Below, piece after piece: positions 6,184 to 7,787 of a stretch of 7,787 bases of DNA (position 1 is its first letter; every line of letters starts with the position of its first letter). The position numbers and the translations under genes are program-made. Source of the stretch: Planctomycetaceae bacterium. GTDB lineage: Bacteria > Planctomycetota > Planctomycetia > Pirellulales > Pirellulaceae. A model generated the notes under the pieces. The model was not told the DNA's origin, searched no databases, and saw nothing but the letters and a program-made list of their open reading frames with translations. The stretch covers positions 1 to 7,787 of the forward strand of contig JAKEHX010000327.1 of NCBI GenBank assembly GCA_022614795.1. Reading direction: 5' to 3'.

Positions 6184-7515
6184 TCACGCCGGATCGGGAT
6201 ACCGATAGACCAGCCCCTCGTAATTGCGCAATAGCAGGTCGTTGCCGTCGCGGCCGACGACATAGTTCGACTGGAGTGGAATCTTGCCGCCGCCGCCAGG
6301 GGCGTCGATCACGTAGGTCGGCACCGCATAGCCGGTCGTGTGGCCGCGCAGCCCCTCGATGATCTCCAGTCCCTTGCTGACGCTCGTGCGGAAGTGGGCC
6401 GAGCCGCTGATCGGGTCGCACTGGTAAATGTAGTACGGCCGGACCCGCATCATGAGCAGGCGATGGCACAGGTCTTTCATCACCTGCACGTCGTCATTGA
6501 CCCCCTTGAGCAGCACCGTTTGCGAGCCGAGCGGAATGCCCGCATCAGCCAGGCGGCTGCACGCCACATTGGCCTCGGGCGTGCATTCATCCGGGTGCAG
6601 AAAATGCACGCTCATCCAGAGCGGGTGGTACTTGCGCAGAATCCGAATCAGCGCGGGCGTGATTCGCTGCGGCAGGACGGCGGGCATTTTGGTACCGATG
6701 CGGACGAACTCGATGTGCGGAATCGCCCGCAAATTGCCCAGAATCCAGTCGAGCTTGTCCTCGCCCAGAGCCAGTGGATCGCCGCCGCTGATCAAGACAT
6801 CGCGCACCGCGGGCGTCTGTCGCAGGTATTCAAACGCCTTCTCCAGCCGCTGCTCGCTGGGCATGATCTCGCCGTGGCCGACGACGCGCGACCGCGTGCA
6901 ATAGCGGCAGTAGGTCGAGCAGAAATCGAGAGCCAACAGCAGCACGCGGTCGGGATAGCGATGCACCAACCCCGGCGTGGGGCTGTGGCCATCCTCGCCC
7001 AGCGGGTCGTCGGCTTCGCCTGGCGTTCGCAGGAACTCGCCGGTCACCGGGATGACCGTCCGCCGCAGGGGCTGGGCCGGGTCGTCCCGGTCGAGCAGGC
7101 TCATGTAATAGGGGGTGATGCCGACCGGCAACATCGACTCCCCCTTCACCAAAGCTTCACGTTCGTCGTCCGAAAGGACTAGCATTCGCTCGATCTGGTC
7201 GAGCTTGCGAACGCGGTGCCGCGATTGCCAGCGCCAGTCGTTCCAGTCTTTGTCGCAAACGTCCCCGTAAAATGCCCGGCGGAAAGCGCGGGTCCGCGTG
7301 TTGACCGGCCGATTGCGCCGAGGCGCTGGAACCGGCCTCGGCGCAGCCGGCTCGACAGGCTGTTCCGCTTTCGGCGACGAAAAGACCGGCAAACTGTAAG
7401 AGGGGGAAGCCAGGTAGCGACTACCCGGAGGCTCATCCAATTCCACTGTGGCCGTATCCCCAACGGCCAAATCTCCAGTGGCGACCGACGATTGCTCGAT
7501 TTCCGAGCTGTTCAT
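6184..7515 (-). CDS. kamA: KamA-family radical SAM lysine 2,3-aminomutase
   Basis: The 443-residue product is a radical SAM/PLP enzyme of the lysine 2,3-aminomutase family, which turns L-lysine into beta-lysine. Residues 1-70 are acidic, then Pro-rich, and probably disordered; the conserved part starts near residue 75. The cluster motif is C199-x3-C203-x2-C206, followed by R208; SGGDPL is at 243-248, D367 in YIYQCD and D404 in DAPGGGGK, with PLP lysine K411. By alignment these equal R134, D293, D330 and K337 of the Clostridium subterminale enzyme, so lysine is the likely substrate. The protein ends 32 residues after K411 and lacks the C-terminal zinc cysteines; the C268 position is D342. EpmB, which acts on EF-P lysine, is similarly short, so either free or protein-bound lysine is possible. 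An in-frame ATG at 7596 would add 27 residues; I prefer 7515, though its Shine-Dalgarno (GGGGA) is distant. The gene converges on the rhomboid gene. Confidence 0.9.
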   Translation of the reverse strand: MNSSEIEQSSVATGDLAVGDTATVELDEPPGSRYLASPSYSLPVFSSPKAEQPVEPAAPRPVPAPRRNRPVNTRTRAFRRAFYGDVCDKDWNDWRWQSRHRVRKLDQIERMLVLSDDEREALVKGESMLPVGITPYYMSLLDRDDPAQPLRRTVIPVTGEFLRTPGEADDPLGEDGHSPTPGLVHRYPDRVLLLALDFCSTYCRYCTRSRVVGHGEIMPSEQRLEKAFEYLRQTPAVRDVLISGGDPLALGEDKLDWILGNLRAIPHIEFVRIGTKMPAVLPQRITPALIRILRKYHPLWMSVHFLHPDECTPEANVACSRLADAGIPLGSQTVLLKGVNDDVQVMKDLCHRLLMMRVRPYYIYQCDPISGSAHFRTSVSKGLEIIEGLRGHTTGYAVPTYVIDAPGGGGKIPLQSNYVVGRDGNDLLLRNYEGLVYRYPDPA

Positions 7516-7517
7516 GA

Positions 7518-7531
7518 TGGGGAAATCCCCA
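7518..7531. promoter_or_regulatory. Perfect dyad TGGGGA-AA-TCCCCA just before the kamA start
   Basis: The dyad ends two bases before the kamA ATG (7515). In the minus-strand mRNA it reads TGGGG, loop ATTT, CCCCA, a 5-bp GC stem, and its first arm holds the only Shine-Dalgarno candidate, GGGGA at 7526-7530. It could mask the ribosome site or be an operator. If translation really starts at 7596 it would be coding and the dyad meaningless. Confidence 0.4.
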
Positions 7532-7628
7532 GGAGCCAAGACGCGCAACCAACGCCCCGCCGGTCTCCTTGCCGGGAAGCGGGCGGCCGCCAACATAGCG
7601 GCCGGATGCGAGAGGCAGGTGCGAATAC

Positions 7629-7648
7629 GCGGCCAGAAGCGGCCAGAC
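7629..7648. repeat. Tandem 10-bp repeat GCGGCCAGAM, two copies
   Basis: GCGGCCAGAA (7629-7638) is followed directly by GCGGCCAGAC (7639-7648). The period of about one helical turn puts both copies on one DNA face, as for a tandem activator site. It lies 114-133 bases before the kamA start. A slippage duplication is the simple alternative. Confidence 0.4.
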
Positions 7649-7662
7649 GCGGGACGGCGACA

Positions 7663-7722
7663 ACAACCACGAACCGGGCGTTCGTCGCCCGGTTGCCATA
7701 CGGCACAATGCCCGGTGGTTGT
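7663..7722 (-). other. Predicted three-way-junction RNA in the kamA leader or upstream 3' end
   Basis: Three nested helices fit in 60 bases: P1 ACAACCAC (7663-7670) with GTGGTTGT (7715-7722), 8 bp; P2 AACCGGGCG (7672-7680) with CGCCCGGTT (7686-7694), 9 bp, loop TTCGT; P3 GGCA (7702-7705) with TGCC (7709-7712), 4 bp. Sequences are given on the plus strand. ACCGGGC (7673-7679) can instead pair with GCCCGGT at 7710-7716, so a switch between folds is possible. On the minus strand it lies about 150 bases before kamA, suggesting a structured leader; P2 is then followed by a moderately U-rich stretch, so it could also end a leftward gene lying to the right. No known riboswitch family is recognised. 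Confidence 0.45.
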
Positions 7723-7769
7723 CAGTTGGCCCGTCCATCCCTATTCCTCACGCAAAGTGCGCGAGCTTC

Positions 7770-7781
7770 ATTCCGCGGAAT
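7770..7781. promoter_or_regulatory. 12-bp perfect palindrome ATTCCGCGGAAT
   Basis: The sequence is fully self-complementary and sits in DNA without a gene at the right edge, about 255 bases before kamA. Its TTCC-N2-GGAA core is repeated upstream of the FHA gene (2772-2781). A dimeric regulator site is plausible; the gene it serves may lie beyond the window. Confidence 0.35.
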
Positions 7782-7787
7782 TAAACG

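Noticed and set aside
6340..7182. 280-residue plus-strand frame inside kamA
   Set aside because: It is antisense to the conserved radical SAM and PLP motifs of kamA; high GC makes such long antisense frames common.
7433..7738. Minus-strand frames upstream of and overlapping the kamA start
   Set aside because: They overlap kamA in other frames, have no family resemblance, and cover the hairpins and repeats better explained as a leader region.

Overview
The window looks like about 7.8 kb of a GC-rich bacterial chromosome, most likely from a planctomycete (Pirellulales-like). That placement is an inference from three things: an FHA protein with a degenerate pThr pocket fused to a very long coiled coil, a KamA protein with a proline-rich N-terminal extension, and weak or absent Shine-Dalgarno sequences before several starts. 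No rRNA, tRNA, CRISPR array, insertion sequence or phage gene was seen.

Layout. Positions 1-2741 (minus strand) hold the first 913 codons of a giant FHA plus coiled-coil protein whose 3' end lies beyond the left edge. Positions 2742-3315 are a divergent intergenic region with several dyads and short direct repeats but no believable gene. Positions 3316-6137 (plus strand) carry three closely spaced genes with gaps of 58 and 61 nt, probably one operon: a DksA/TraR-type zinc-finger RNA polymerase regulator, a secreted HtrA/DegS-like serine protease with one PDZ domain, and a six-helix rhomboid intramembrane protease with a large polar insert and a short C-terminal helical module. A 9-bp hairpin at 6136-6158 separates this group from a convergent minus-strand gene (6184-7515) for a KamA-family radical SAM/PLP lysine 2,3-aminomutase. 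The kamA upstream region (7516-7787) contains a dyad touching the start codon, a 10-bp tandem repeat, a predicted three-way-junction fold and a 12-bp palindrome.

Working together. The DksA-like/HtrA/rhomboid group joins a transcription regulator of the stringent-response type with one soluble or anchored envelope protease and one intramembrane protease, so a role in envelope stress or regulated proteolysis is plausible but not shown. The KamA protein keeps the lysine-, PLP- and cluster-binding residues but lacks all four cysteines that bind structural zinc in clostridial lysine 2,3-aminomutase. It is therefore closer in architecture to short EpmB-like forms. I saw no clear new defence or mobile system. 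The most notable items are the large edge-truncated FHA/coiled-coil gene, the structured kamA leader, and a TTCC-N2-GGAA dyad present upstream of two different genes.
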